A stretch of DNA of 64,000 bases, taken from contig NC_067206.1 of NCBI RefSeq assembly GCF_026262505.1, positions 18,249,319-18,313,318 on the forward strand. The letters are read 5' to 3'. The notes under the pieces were generated by a model. That model saw nothing but the letters and a program-made list of their open reading frames with translations, was not told where the DNA came from and made no database searches. A program made the translations under genes and the position numbers. This document shows positions 10,287 to 19,588 of this stretch, one piece after another (positions within the stretch are counted from its first letter, which is position 1; each line of letters opens with the position of its first letter). The stretch comes from Trichomonas vaginalis G3 (taxonomy: Eukaryota; Parabasalia; Trichomonadida; Trichomonadidae).

Positions 10287-10384
10287 AAAATGTAAGTGTT
10301 TCGTCTTAGTAAGTCTGTTGTGGTGCTGGGTCTGTCGGTTCTTCTGGCTTTGGAAGGCATTCAGGAAGAGGAACGTCAGTCATC

Positions 10385-10685
10385 CGTTTGTGTCCTGTCG
10401 GAAGGAAGAGTTCTTCCTGTCGGAAGGAAAATTTTTTCCTGTCGGATGGAAAAATTTTTCCTGTCGGATGGAAAATTTTTTTCTGTCGGATGGAAAATTT
10501 TTTTCTGAAGTTCGACCAAAAAGTTCTCAATTTTCGAAAATTTGAATGGTTTACGGACGGACAACTGGAAAAATTTTTCCAGTTGGAAGGAAAATTTTTT
10601 TCTGTCGGATGGAAAATTTTTTTCTGTTGGAAGGAAGAGTTCTTCCTGTTGTCGGGAAAATTTTTTCCTGTTGGAAGGAAGGACT
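10385..10685. repeat. Strand-symmetric minisatellite, copy 2
   Basis: Same units as at 735-1,030. It lies between a minus-strand start (MTDVPLPECLPKPEEP, from about 10,375) and a plus-strand start (MPEGFDEAIYLIE, at about 10,690). Both frames are cut short here compared with the copy at 14.5-15.5 kb. Confidence 0.85.
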
Positions 10686-10772
10686 CGGAATGCCAGAAGG
10701 ATTTGACGAGGCAATTTACCTAATTGAGCTACTTGAGCCATCTGAAGTCAAGCGTAAAAATAAAGAGTTCAT

Positions 10773-11483
10773 TTACTCTGCTTGTTTGAAGTTGTCAAAA
10801 TACTCTGTTATTTTTTCTTTCAGTAGCGGTAAGTCTTCTTTGAAGGTAAGAATTGTACAACCTTTCATATCATAGTGTGTTTGAGGTAACGTATCTTGAA
10901 CTATTTGTTTCACATCTTCATTCGGTGTCATTGAAATCGGTAAGTTTTCGCGATAGAACCAATTTCTGTCAGATTTGTAAATCTTAGCAAGGTCGTAAAA
11001 GCTTTTGTTGTTTCTTCTGACTAAATGCAACATAACCATATCTCTGTCTTCTTCATTTTCCATCTCTTCAGTATAAATCATATACTTATAGTTCTTTTCC
11101 TTTCCTTTTGGTACCGAACGTGGTATTCTTTTCTGAATGCTTTTGTCTTTTGCTTCAATGACTTCATCTTTTGCATGAAGTTTCTTTTCCATCTCTTCAC
11201 GTTCTTGTCTATGAATTTCGTCAAGAAGTCTGTAAATATACCAAGCATAACGAGGCGAAGCCCACATTGCAACAGCATTTACAAGAAGTCTATGTACATA
11301 ATATCCTCTTAAACCATTTGGCAATTTTTCACGATTTTCATAGAGTTTTGGCGACCCCGAAGGAAGTCGGACTCGCTGTGCTTCGCTCAAAAGTTCTTGT
11401 GTGCTTTGGTTCCTAAACCAGTCTTGTGGTTTCTTAGTGTCTGGAGCATAACATGCTGTCAAAATACTTTGCATTTGGTACAT
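10773..11483 (-). CDS. KilA-N domain protein (Maverick)
   Basis: The first 85 residues hold KilA-N blocks: DWFRNQSTQELLSE, then GLRGYYVHRLLVNAVAMWAS and YAWYIYRLLDEI. A Lys/Glu-rich coiled linker follows (about 90-125), then a C-terminal domain with FYDLAKIYKSDRNWFYREN. KilA-N is a small DNA-binding domain common in large DNA viruses and phages. The frame as given is open, but coding-like sequence and a typical leader lie further upstream near 11,596, so the gene is probably broken near its start, about one break. A segment of this gene is amplified at 12,385-12,740. Confidence 0.65.
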   Translation of the reverse strand: MYQMQSILTACYAPDTKKPQDWFRNQSTQELLSEAQRVRLPSGSPKLYENREKLPNGLRGYYVHRLLVNAVAMWASPRYAWYIYRLLDEIHRQEREEMEKKLHAKDEVIEAKDKSIQKRIPRSVPKGKEKNYKYMIYTEEMENEEDRDMVMLHLVRRNNKSFYDLAKIYKSDRNWFYRENLPISMTPNEDVKQIVQDTLPQTHYDMKGCTILTFKEDLPLLKEKITEYFDNFKQAE

Positions 11484-11710
11484 ATCGTCTTTGACCGAAC
11501 GAATGAGACGGAGTTGTTTGTTAAACTGAACCCACTCATATCTTCATTATAGCTTCATGGACTATAACTGTTGTTGTTCTCGGTTGTTGACATATCTGTC
11601 TTTACATACAAAATAAAAAAATAAATAAAAATAAAAAATAACTTTATTTTTTCTGACTTCACACAAAGACCAAAAATAAACGCTTTACATGTATTTTTTC
11701 AGCAACTTCG

Positions 11711-12298
11711 TCAAACAATTTTATAAGCTTTATCTATCTCATCTACTTCAAACGTTTCTTTACCTTTTATGGGAGCACCATACATTTTCTCAAACTTTTC
11801 AAGTAGTTCTGTTTCAGCAGCTCTCATATCATTAACAAACACAACCTTGACTCTATTGACTGTACTGTCATATCTTTGAGTTATATTATATGTCCTTCCT
11901 ATCTTATATCTTTTTGTGTTGAAGTCCTTCGGTTTCTGAACGATGTAAAGTAAGCCTTCACTGCAACGTTCTGAGTCGAATAAACCATATGTTATGAAGT
12001 TATATCCAACAACTGGGTCTAACCATAACAAAACTATTGGTATAAGACTTTTGTCGATGAGATATGCTGTAGTTCCATAGAATCTTACCGATATCATAAG
12101 CTCAGGATTTCTTGTCAAAATTTTCTGAGTAGAAGCAATTCTAACCCAGTCGTTTGGTCTCTTTCCAGATGGAGATAAAATGTCTGACAAAGAATATTTG
12201 TTGTATTTCTTTGAGTATCTTACGTTTAAATCACCTATTCTAACCACTTTGGTGTCATTGTCTATCTTTCTAACTGTTTCAAACTCAATGTTTGTCAT
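11711..12298 (-). CDS. KilA-N plus GIY-YIG/T5orf172-like protein (Maverick)
   Basis: A 195-residue protein. Residues 25-100 resemble KilA-N (YSLSDILSPSGKRPNDWVR and SLIPIVLLWLDP). Residues 115-190 resemble the T5orf172/GIY-YIG nuclease fold: GLLYIVQKPKDF, then KRYKIGRTYNITQRYD, then AAETELLEKFEKMYG. This N-terminal DNA-binding plus C-terminal nuclease pairing is known from Bro-like proteins of large DNA viruses. The frame looks whole. The role in the element could be DNA processing or competition between elements, which is inference. Confidence 0.65.
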   Translation of the reverse strand: MTNIEFETVRKIDNDTKVVRIGDLNVRYSKKYNKYSLSDILSPSGKRPNDWVRIASTQKILTRNPELMISVRFYGTTAYLIDKSLIPIVLLWLDPVVGYNFITYGLFDSERCSEGLLYIVQKPKDFNTKRYKIGRTYNITQRYDSTVNRVKVVFVNDMRAAETELLEKFEKMYGAPIKGKETFEVDEIDKAYKIV

Positions 12299-12345
12299 TT
12301 TCTGTTCTTACATACAAAATAAAAAAATAAATAAAAATAAAACTA
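12299..12345 (-). promoter_or_regulatory. Conserved Maverick leader (TTTTATTTTGTAT box)
   Basis: Reading toward the gene start, the leader has a long T/A run, then TTTTTTTATTTTGTATGTAA about 12-15 bases before ATG. The same box occurs upstream of the KilA-N gene (about 11,597-11,640) and the gene starting at 14,032. Three matches before starts support a promoter element. Confidence 0.5.
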
Positions 12346-12384
12346 ATTTTATTTTTTCAAACCAGGAGCCAAATTCTTCACTGT

Positions 12385-12740
12385 TTTCATAGAGTTTTAT
12401 GCAAGACCAGGTTTTTTTCCCTACTCGCTGTTCTTCACGATTTTCATAGAGTTTTGACGACCAGGTTTTTTTCCCTACTCGCTGTTCTTCACGATTTTCA
12501 TGAGTTTTAGGCGACTACGGTTTCTTCCCTACTCGCTGTTCTTCACGATTTTCATGAGTTTTAGGCGACTACGGTTTCTTCCCTACTCGCTGTTCTTCAC
12601 GATTTTCATGAGTTTTAGGCGACTACGGTTTCTTCCCTACTCGCTGTTCTTCACGATTTTCATGAGTTTTAGGCGACTACGGTTTTTCCCTACTCGCTGT
12701 TCTTCACGATTTTCATGAGTTTTAGGCAAGACCGAAAAAA
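12385..12740. repeat. 54-bp tandem repeats derived from the KilA-N gene
   Basis: About six units of 54 bp, with the phrase TTCACGATTTTCATGAG recurring in each. The unit matches 11,325-11,385 inside the KilA-N gene, which carries TTCACGATTTTCATAGAG followed by a similar GGCGAC and CTCGCTG phrase. The plus-strand open frame over the array is a by-product of the 54-bp period. Confidence 0.75.
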
Positions 12741-12829
12741 GTCGGTCTAGAGAAATTTCACGATTTTCATACGGAATCTCTTCTCTCGGTTTTCCGAGGG
12801 AAGCAATCTTATGCCATTTTACTCAGAAT

Positions 12830-13121
12830 TTTGGTCATTTTTCAATAAAAATAATGTTTAGGGTAGAAGGTTAGATCTAACCTCATTTCTAACCTCTTTT
12901 CTACCCCAGTTATTTTATAAGCGTTTTACATGGTAAACGTTATTTTTAAAATTTTGTGAAAACTCAACGGTTTGACACATGCCCTAAAAATTATTTTACT
13001 CAGAATTTTGTTGCTGAATTCAGCAAAAATAATGTTTAGGGTAGAAGGTTAGATCTAACCTCTTTTCTAACCTCTTTTCTACCCCAGTTATTTTATAAGC
13101 GTTTTACATGGTAAACGTTAT
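12830..13121. repeat. Two palindromic cassettes (AGGTTAGATCTAACCT family), reverse orientation
   Basis: Two near-identical blocks, at about 12,848-12,942 and 13,025-13,121, contain the palindrome GGTTAGATCTAACC and then a tail with GCGTTTTACATGGTAAACG, itself a second short palindrome. The same palindromic core recurs at 14.1-14.5, 15.6 and 23.5-23.9 kb in the other orientation. The 3' end of the next gene overlaps the second block. Confidence 0.8.
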
Positions 13122-14032
13122 GAATTCGTGAGACTCTAAACAGTTTCGTAGCTTCTATTTCTTCTGTCAGTACATCGAATGTTTTAACGATACCGAAAGT
13201 TTCTTTATACTTCTTCTTGACGTCAGATAGAAGGAAATCGTCAGCAGTTGGATAGTTTTTGTTCAGAAATGCTAACATGTCCATTTTATCTTCTGCTGGC
13301 TTTTCTGCTTCTTTCTTTAAGTCTGCATAGTCGTTTCTCATTCTTTCTATCTCTTTGACGGAGTAGTTATATTTCCTCATTGCTGCTTTACATTTAGAAC
13401 ATTGTGGGTTCATTTTTGCGTTATATTCTGAAACCTTACCTGCTAAAACAACTAAAGCGTCAATGGCTTTCTTTAAATCTGAAGCAGTTGGTTTTATCTG
13501 TTCATTCCATACCTTACCTCTTCTATCTTTATCTCTTATTTCCCAAACACATTTTGCAGCTAATGAAACAAAGTTGTCGTAGGTCTTAAACTCAACCGAT
13601 TTATATATGTCAGAAACATTCTTATATACCATGTCGCAATCTTTGTCCATAACCTTATGGTTGCAATGAAAACCAAGGAATTCATAGTTTACCTTTCGTA
13701 TGAACTTCTTTATTTCTACCGAGTCAGTTGCTTTGACTTCAATTTCGTCGAATTCAGGAATGGTTAGTTTTTGTTGCTGAATTTCAGGTAGTTTAGGTAA
13801 ATGGTCAATAATGTCCTGCATGTCATAAAGATACTGTTCATTTGTTTCATCTTTCGCACTACAGTCTAAATTACTTGTTAAAAGTTCTTGCTTTATCTTC
13901 TGGATTTTTGTTTCGAAAGTATATGAAGAAGGAATGAAGTTTTTCATCTCTACTAACATTGACGTAGGATTCATAACTAACGAGTTTGGTGCTGTTGTTG
14001 TTTGAATTGTTGTTGTGCCGATTGTTGAAATC
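13093..14032 (-). CDS. About 312-residue Maverick protein, unrecognised
   Basis: The start at MISTIGTTTIQTTTAPN (14,032) is preferred to an earlier Met at 14,103, because the conserved TTTTATTTTGTAT leader box lies directly before it. The product has a Ser/Thr-rich start, a central helical region with CNHKVMDKDC, a CSKC pair (about residue 215) that could bind metal, and long helices rich in Lys/Glu. No family was recognised. The frame looks whole. Confidence 0.5.
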
Positions 14033-14100
14033 ATATCTTTTATACAAAATAAAAAAAATATTTTATAAAAACTAACTTTATTTTTTATTTCGGGAAAATT

Positions 14101-14545
14101 CATGAGGTTAGAAAAGAGGTTAGAAATGAGGTTAGATCTAACCTTCTACCCTAAACATTATTTTTTGGTCATTTACGCTCATGACGAAGAAGTCTTGACA
14201 AAACATTTACGAAGAAGTCTTGACAAAGCATGTACGAAGAAGTCTTGACAAAACATTTACGAAGAAGTCTTGACAAAGCATGTACGAAGAAGTCTTGACA
14301 AAACATTTACGATGAAATCATGAAAATTCATGAGGTTAGAAAAGAGGTTAGAAAAGAGGTTAGATCTAACCTTCTACCCTAAATTATATTTTTTGGTCAT
14401 TTACGCTCATTACGAAGAAGTTTGACAAAACATTTACGATGAAATCATGACAAAACATGTACGATGAAATCATGACAAATTCAAGAGGTTAGAAAACAGG
14501 TTAGAAAAGAGGTTAGATCTAACCTTCTACCCTAAACATTATTTT
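14101..14545. repeat. Palindromic cassettes with GAAGAAGTCTTGACAAA repeats
   Basis: Three copies of the AGGTTAGATCTAACCT cassette (about 14,101, 14,331 and 14,484), each followed by the phrase CCTAAACATTATTTTTTGGTC or a close form, with short tandem repeats of ACGAAGAAGTCTTGACAAA between them. The same compound structure is at 23,320-23,970. Confidence 0.8.
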
Positions 14546-14854
14546 TTGGTCCGGGAACAACTTTCTCTCAATTGGAGCTGTAGCATAATCTTTGCGTAAA
14601 CGGTTCAGACCTTCTTCGAACTCTTGGTCTCTCTTCGATTTGTATTGAGATTGGAATTGCTGGAACATCCAAGGGTTGGGGAAGTAAGGCATAGGCTGAG
14701 GAGGAGGGTAGTTCGGGAAGCCTTGTGGTGGGTAGTAACCTTGAGGTGGAAATTGGTAGAAATTCGGAGGTACTTGCTGGAACTGAGGTGCAGGGGCTGG
14801 TTCTTTAGGTTCTTCTGGCTTTGGAAGGCATTCAGAAAGAGGGACGTCGGACAT
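14519..14854 (-). CDS. 111-residue Pro/Gln-rich Maverick protein
   Basis: Starts MSDVPLSECLPKPEEPKEP. Residues 25-70 are a low-complexity Pro/Tyr/Phe/Gln region (PPNFYQFPPQGYYPPQ), followed by a charged helical tail ending near the palindromic cassette. The first 16 residues recur at about 10,375 and 720, next to the minisatellite. It diverges from the gene at 15,162. Not recognised. Confidence 0.45.
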   Translation of the reverse strand: MSDVPLSECLPKPEEPKEPAPAPQFQQVPPNFYQFPPQGYYPPQGFPNYPPPQPMPYFPNPWMFQQFQSQYKSKRDQEFEEGLNRLRKDYATAPIERKLFPDQKIMFRVEG

Positions 14855-14859
14855 TCGTT

Positions 14860-15150
14860 TGTGTCCTGTCGGAAGGAAAAACTTTTCCTGTCGGAAGGAA
14901 AAACTTTTCCTGTCGGAAGGAAGAACTTTTTCTGTCGGAAGGAAGAACTTTTTCTGTCGGAAGGAAGAACTTTTTCTGTTGGAAGGAAAAACTTTTTCTG
15001 AAGTTCGACCAAAAAGTTCTCAATTTTCGAAAATTTGAATGGTTTACGGACGGACAACTGGAAGAGTTCTTCCTGTCGGAAGGAAAAATTTTCCCTTTGT
15101 CCGGAAAATTTTTTTCCAGTTGTCGGGAAAAATATTTTCCTGTCGGATGG
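14860..15150. repeat. Strand-symmetric minisatellite, copy 3, between divergent starts
   Basis: Units of the form CCTGTCGGAAGGAAAAAC and variants fill the whole space between the minus start at 14,854 and the plus start at 15,162. This copy has more GGAAGGAA units than the other two. Its place between two divergent starts suggests it is or contains their shared upstream region. Confidence 0.8.
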
Positions 15151-15161
15151 AAGGACTCGGA

Positions 15162-15494
15162 ATGCCAGAAGGATTTGACGAGGCAATTTACCTTATAGAG
15201 ATAAATGAAGTTGTTAAGCAGTACTTGCGCAAGGTCATGAAGCCCAAGGTCAAGTTCACCGCTATTTCTGGAAGGGCTGCCTTGAATCTCGAGACTTCGA
15301 CTGGAATTCCAATTGAGGTACCAGAAAACACTCCTTTCGACGACATAAAGGACGCCAAAAGAGAAGCTCTTGTTAAGTTCCTAAACAAACGTCCTTGGAT
15401 AAAAATACCAACAAGGAGAACCCCTACCCCATATGAAATTGGCAATTCAGTCTCTCCTTCACTTCTCGGGTCAACCATTCTACATAACCTGTGA
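15162..15494 (+). CDS. About 110-residue Maverick protein, unrecognised
   Basis: Starts MPEGFDEAIYLIE after the minisatellite. The body is of ordinary composition (KPKVKFTAISGRAALNLETS, then a basic RRTPTPYEIGNS). The first 13 residues recur at about 10,690 and 1,035, where the downstream part is different sequence, so the other two are cut copies. No family was recognised. Confidence 0.45.
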   Translation: MPEGFDEAIYLIEINEVVKQYLRKVMKPKVKFTAISGRAALNLETSTGIPIEVPENTPFDDIKDAKREALVKFLNKRPWIKIPTRRTPTPYEIGNSVSPSLLGSTILHNL

Positions 15495-15589
15495 AGGCGA
15501 CATCCAACCAGTTCAGTAAACATCTCATTTTAACTCACTTTTTTATGTTTTTTTGTGAAAGTGTCAAAAATAAATTGTTTTCATGAAAA

Positions 15590-15655
15590 TTCAAGAGGGT
15601 AGAAAAGAGGTTAGAAAAGAGGTTAGATCTAACCTTCTACCCTAAACATTATTTT
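15590..15655. repeat. Single palindromic AGGTTAGATCTAACCT cassette
   Basis: One copy of the cassette in the same orientation as at 14.1-14.5 kb, between the end of one gene and the end of a convergent one. Such placement fits a shared 3' region. Confidence 0.75.
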
Positions 15656-16470
15656 TCAATACTTTTCAGCACTTTTCCGTAGTTATATATGAAAGACAAT
15701 TCGAGATAAAAGTCATAGTACAATGGAATAATATGTTGCACACCATTTGTTGTGAACCAAACTTGAAAGTCAGAGAAAACTGTTACTAGGTGGTTCGTAG
15801 AATTTAGAAGCAAAGTCATAAAAGTCCTTACCAATACATAGAAAACTATTGTTGCTTGAACTGAAACTTGCATGACACATAACATTTTGAGGGTCAAACA
15901 CGTTTCTATAAACTGTCAAATCTGCTGGTGAAGTATAAATTTGAAATGGACCATCTGGTGGTAATGGTTCGTTCTGGTTTAGTAACGAAGAAATTGTGCC
16001 CAAGAACGTTTGTCTACTTCCAAAATAAAAACTGTGTATCTCTTGGAGGGTTAATTTCAATCCTTTGAAATGAAACGGTGGAGTTCATCTTGTCATATTC
16101 TAGTTTCAGATAGTATGTTCCATTTAGTAAAGAGTCGTATTTTTCTTGAAATTCCCAATAATATTTGTTCATTTGAGTTTGAAAGTCATTTAGAGTTTTC
16201 TCAAGACTTTCGTCTGAACGAACTGTAAAGATTCTCATTTCGTCAAATTTGTCTATTAGACCATCATGACCTTTATACTGCCCATGAAAATATACTGCGA
16301 ACATAAATGCGTTAGTTCTATTTGAAAACAAAACTCTTCTAATCCTATTGCCTTTGCATCTGAAGGACTTTGAAGCCAACGAATTGGATAGTCAAAACCT
16401 GTATGCTCGGGATGAAATTTCTTCATCTGATATTGCCCTACCAGCATTTGTAAAGATATAGTCTAACGGT
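15656..16470 (-). pseudogene. Paralog of the 282-residue Maverick protein, broken
   Basis: Segments such as GFDYPIRWLQSPSDAKAIG and CHASFSSSNNSFLCIGKDFYD match the 282-residue protein at 20,869-21,717 (YRFDYPLRWLRDPSVTKAIG and so on). The two have diverged well beyond a recent duplicate. Broken, about three breaks. A paralogous pair in one element suggests two related surface or structural proteins, which is inference. Confidence 0.6.
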
Positions 16471-16542
16471 TTTTGTATCTGTACTTTGTTCTTTGTTTTT
16501 CAACCTGAAGCATTTAATATATGTAAAAATATATTGTTTTAA

Positions 16543-17120
16543 AATGGTATGCCATATAGCTTCTTGAATTTGTTAAGAAGTATTTGAACTTTTTTTCCAT
16601 CTGTATCTCTAGTGTTTACATAAGCATAGCCCGCCTTAGTAAAATATATTGTAATTTTCCTATAGTTTACGCCGGTATAAAAGTAGAAAGAGTCTTGTTC
16701 TTCGCTATAGTAGTAAAACTCAAACGTATGCTTCCATAGTCTGTAATTTCAATTGTTTCATCGTCTAGTTCGTCGACAAATTCGAATACAATATCTCTAA
16801 ATTTGCCTTTGTTCTTATTGTTTTCAGAACGAGTGACCCAACGTAAGTTTTCAAGTCTTTTCGTTTCTTATACGGTTTATATGGTCTACAAAAGGTAAAT
16901 TGTTAGGATTCAGTATAAAATGAGTTGCAATGACAACATGTTTAAGATAGTCTTTTCCACCCATACTAACTATAGCATATCCGTCATTTCGCTCCCGTTC
17001 GCTTAAAACTCTTTTTGTCTTTTTGTTTCTGACTTCAAATGACTCACAACAGTGAATTTCATATTTCTCATCTAACAAACAAGTTTCCCAACGGTCTTCT
17101 CCAACAAACTCAGCGTACAT
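16543..17120 (-). pseudogene. NUMOD4/HNH homing-type endonuclease relic
   Basis: The start region has the NUMOD4 pattern WETCLLDEKYEIHCCESFEVRNKKTKR shortened to its key parts (W, YEI, VRN, K), followed by an HNH_3 pattern HVVIATHFILNPNNLPFVDHIN. This is the layout of HNH homing endonucleases of phages and large viruses. Broken, about one or two breaks. It lies in the virus-like element and is treated as part of it. Confidence 0.65.
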
Positions 17121-17167
17121 TTCAAATAAAATAAAAAAATGTCACTTTTTAAAAATAAATTTTTACT

Positions 17168-17413
17168 TCATGCAATGTTTAACACATCGAAAGGCATGTC
17201 CATAAGACGTTCTTCTTCTAACCTCTCTAGTCTGTTTGGATAATTGGCATGTGCTGTTTCCAAATCCATTTCGTAGCGAAGACCAGACAATTTGTCATAG
17301 ACTTTTATGGGTCTTCCCTTCCTATATTTAAAATTCTTCGAAACTCTCCACCATATCTTTGTAACTCTGCTTTTATTTCTAGCAGACTTTCTATCCATTC
17401 TATATGGGGGCAT
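17168..17413 (-). CDS. 81-residue basic Maverick protein
   Basis: Starts MPPYRMDRKSARNKSRVTK with a very basic first third, then a more acidic end (RLEEERLMDMPFDV). The leader TTTTTTTATTTTTATAAAAATG is the same as before the SF3 helicase. The composition would suit a DNA-binding or core protein. Not recognised. Confidence 0.5.
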   Translation of the reverse strand: MPPYRMDRKSARNKSRVTKIWWRVSKNFKYRKGRPIKVYDKLSGLRYEMDLETAHANYPNRLERLEEERLMDMPFDVLNIA

Positions 17414-17454
17414 TTTTATAAAAATAAAAAAATGTTTTTTTCTTTACTTTACAT

Positions 17455-18195
17455 AACCGCCTGCTGCATAAGTCTTTGACGCCAACCCATACCAGCTAAT
17501 GAAGGTTGACTTGGTTTAGTTTCCAAACTAAACTTTGGTTTTGGTTTATCTTCAGTTTTTGGTTTTTCTTCTTCTATCGGTTTTTCGTCACTTTTCGGTT
17601 CCTCTGACTGTACCACACCTGCAGGAACAGTTGTGTTGTCAACATCTTCATAATATCATATGCCATTTGTTTTTTGTTTTCCTTTCAACTTTTTGTGTTT
17701 GTTGTAAGTTTAGAATATTTCGACTCTAAGTCAATGAGATGTTCTATAATGAACTGTTGGTCAGTGAAGTAAACTTTTCCATCTGTTGTCTCGAAAGCTC
17801 CTTCAGACTTCAATATTTTATTTGTGAGAGTCTGTTTTTTTTTGAGATACTAGCCGTTCCATTTCTATGAAAAGTGACTTTGTAGTTAGGGTTTGCATTT
17901 CCAGACTGGCACTTTCTATTATTGAATTTTTCTCTTCATCTGTAAGTTCTTTGACAGGTTTTGACAATGGTTCTGAACTTTTTGTTTGTGGTGTCAATCT
18001 ACCGTTTCAACTTCTTCGGTCATTTCATCTCAGTAAAAATTTTAGTTTGGTTTGTTTTCAACTGTGTGTTTAGGTTTTTTAAGTCGGTCTAAAACTTCCT
18101 GAGGTATAGGAAGAACTTGACAAACACGTGGTGTAACTGCTGGAAGTCGACAAATCCATCTTGAACCCATTTGTCTCAATGCTGTATTGTTCATT
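17455..18195 (-). pseudogene. Unrecognised Maverick gene, broken
   Basis: Starts MNNTALRQMGSRWICRLP near 18,195 and ends GWRQRLMQQAVM near 17,455. Between them lie Pro/Lys/Glu-rich and helical stretches. Broken, about three or more breaks. It ends just before the small basic gene. The relics of a linker-rich structural protein are likely but the family is unknown. Confidence 0.4.
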
Positions 18196-18214
18196 TCATC
18201 TCAGTAAAAAATTT

Positions 18215-18612
18215 TACATTCCCCACGTTTGAGGTGGTTGTGGTTGGTTATTGTTTACCCACTGTTGTGCATGGTTATATCTCTGTTAAAGAATCTTTCA
18301 CCTTGGTCCATATAGTGTCCTGCTTGGTTATAGTAGTCATTTGCTTTGTTATAATAGTTTCCTGCTTGTTTTCCTACATTGTCCATCCATCCTTGAACTT
18401 TCTCTTGTTTCAGGATTTGGAATAAGATTTGCTGCATCTCGTGCTACATCCCAACCTTTCTGTACAGTTTGTATAATAGGTTGTGCTTTCTCTTTCAGTA
18501 TACCTAATGTACTCAAAATCTTCCTTCCAATTCCAAATGCACCTCTGGCTATTGTTCCCACTGCGGGTAAAAATCTGGATGCAACTCCTGCTAATGCGCC
18601 AAATAAACCCAT
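18215..18612 (-). pseudogene. pVI-like glycine-rich amphipathic protein, broken
   Basis: Starts MGLFGALAGVASRFLPAVG and continues GAFGIGRKILSTLG, a hydrophobic/Gly-rich helix, then Tyr/Asn/Gln-rich repeats (NYYNKANDYYNQAGHYMDQ). The pattern resembles the small amphipathic proteins of Polintons and adenoviruses (pVI/pX-like). Broken, about one break. Related in style to 21,722-21,964. Confidence 0.5.
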
Positions 18613-18654
18613 TTCTTATGGGTTAAAAAAATGACGAATCCAAACAAGGACCCC

Positions 18655-19588
18655 TATGTTTCTAAGGCAACAAAGAAGCACTCATGATAAAAATCTTTAG
18701 TTCAACACCAAATGCTTGGTTTATGGATATCTTGGAAAACATTCCGAGGTATAGAGAAGATGGACCTCCATAACTGGTTAATATTTGTTGGTCAAAACAC
18801 AAGATACTGTGAAGCCATACCATTATGGTCCAAAAATATTTTAGATGTGAAAACTGCTTTGACAATATTCGTTGACAAATACCATCCAACAAAACTGACA
18901 TCTGACTGTGAAAGTTCTTTCAAATCAGATGATGTAAAAAACTATCTGCGTTCAAAAAATGTAAACCAATATTTCATTGTCGACCAAAACCATTCTGCTC
19001 TTGGTGTCATTGACGTTGTATAAAAATGTTAAGAGACTTAAACCAACCACAAGGTGGTGAAGCAAATGAAATGTCATATGACGACAAGTATAGACACTTC
19101 TCCATGGCAAAGATGAGACAAGTTTTAAATATTTACAATAGCCGTAAACAAAAAGGTTTGGGAAACCACTCCCCGAAGAAATGAAAAACAACCCTGACTT
19201 AGAGAAAGACTATATATTTAATAATTTAGTCAAAAGAGACAAACAAGAAAGAATGCCGGGCTTCAAACTTCAGAAAGGTGACAAAGTAAAAATAGAAATA
19301 CCTAAACGCGACCCATATGAAAATACTATTGACTATGACAACAATGGGAACCCGACAGGTACTCACATTCGTGTTCGTAAAAATAGAAGAAAGTATACAA
19401 GAGAATATTATGAAGTTTTAGGCAAACATGGCAAAATGTACACACTGCAAGCAGAAGATAAAACTACTATTGTCAGACCTCGTTTCAAACTTGTCAAAGT
19501 TCAAGGTGGTATACTTTCAAAGACAGTTCCTAACAAATATAAGACAACTCCTGACGAATATGCTATAGAAGTTGAAAATGACGACTAA
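18655..19588 (+). pseudogene. rve-family integrase relic (Polinton-type)
   Basis: Blocks of the retroviral-like integrase core are visible: TALTIFVDKYHPTKLTSDCESSF, with the second acidic residue in TSDCE, and YFIVDQNHSALGVIDVV before the third. The 135-residue C-terminal part (19,181-19,588) is basic with a GDKVKIEIPKRDP start and a REYYEVLGKHGKMYTL block, as expected for the chromo/SH3-like integrase tail. Broken, about three breaks. It is the gene that most firmly marks the region as Polinton-like. Confidence 0.65.

Noticed and set aside
10388-10723. Genes over the second minisatellite
   Set aside because: Same reason as for the first: low-complexity frames on both strands of a repeat.
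12500-12718. Protein of 18-residue repeats
   Set aside because: The open frame follows from a 54-bp DNA repeat copied from a gene on the other strand.
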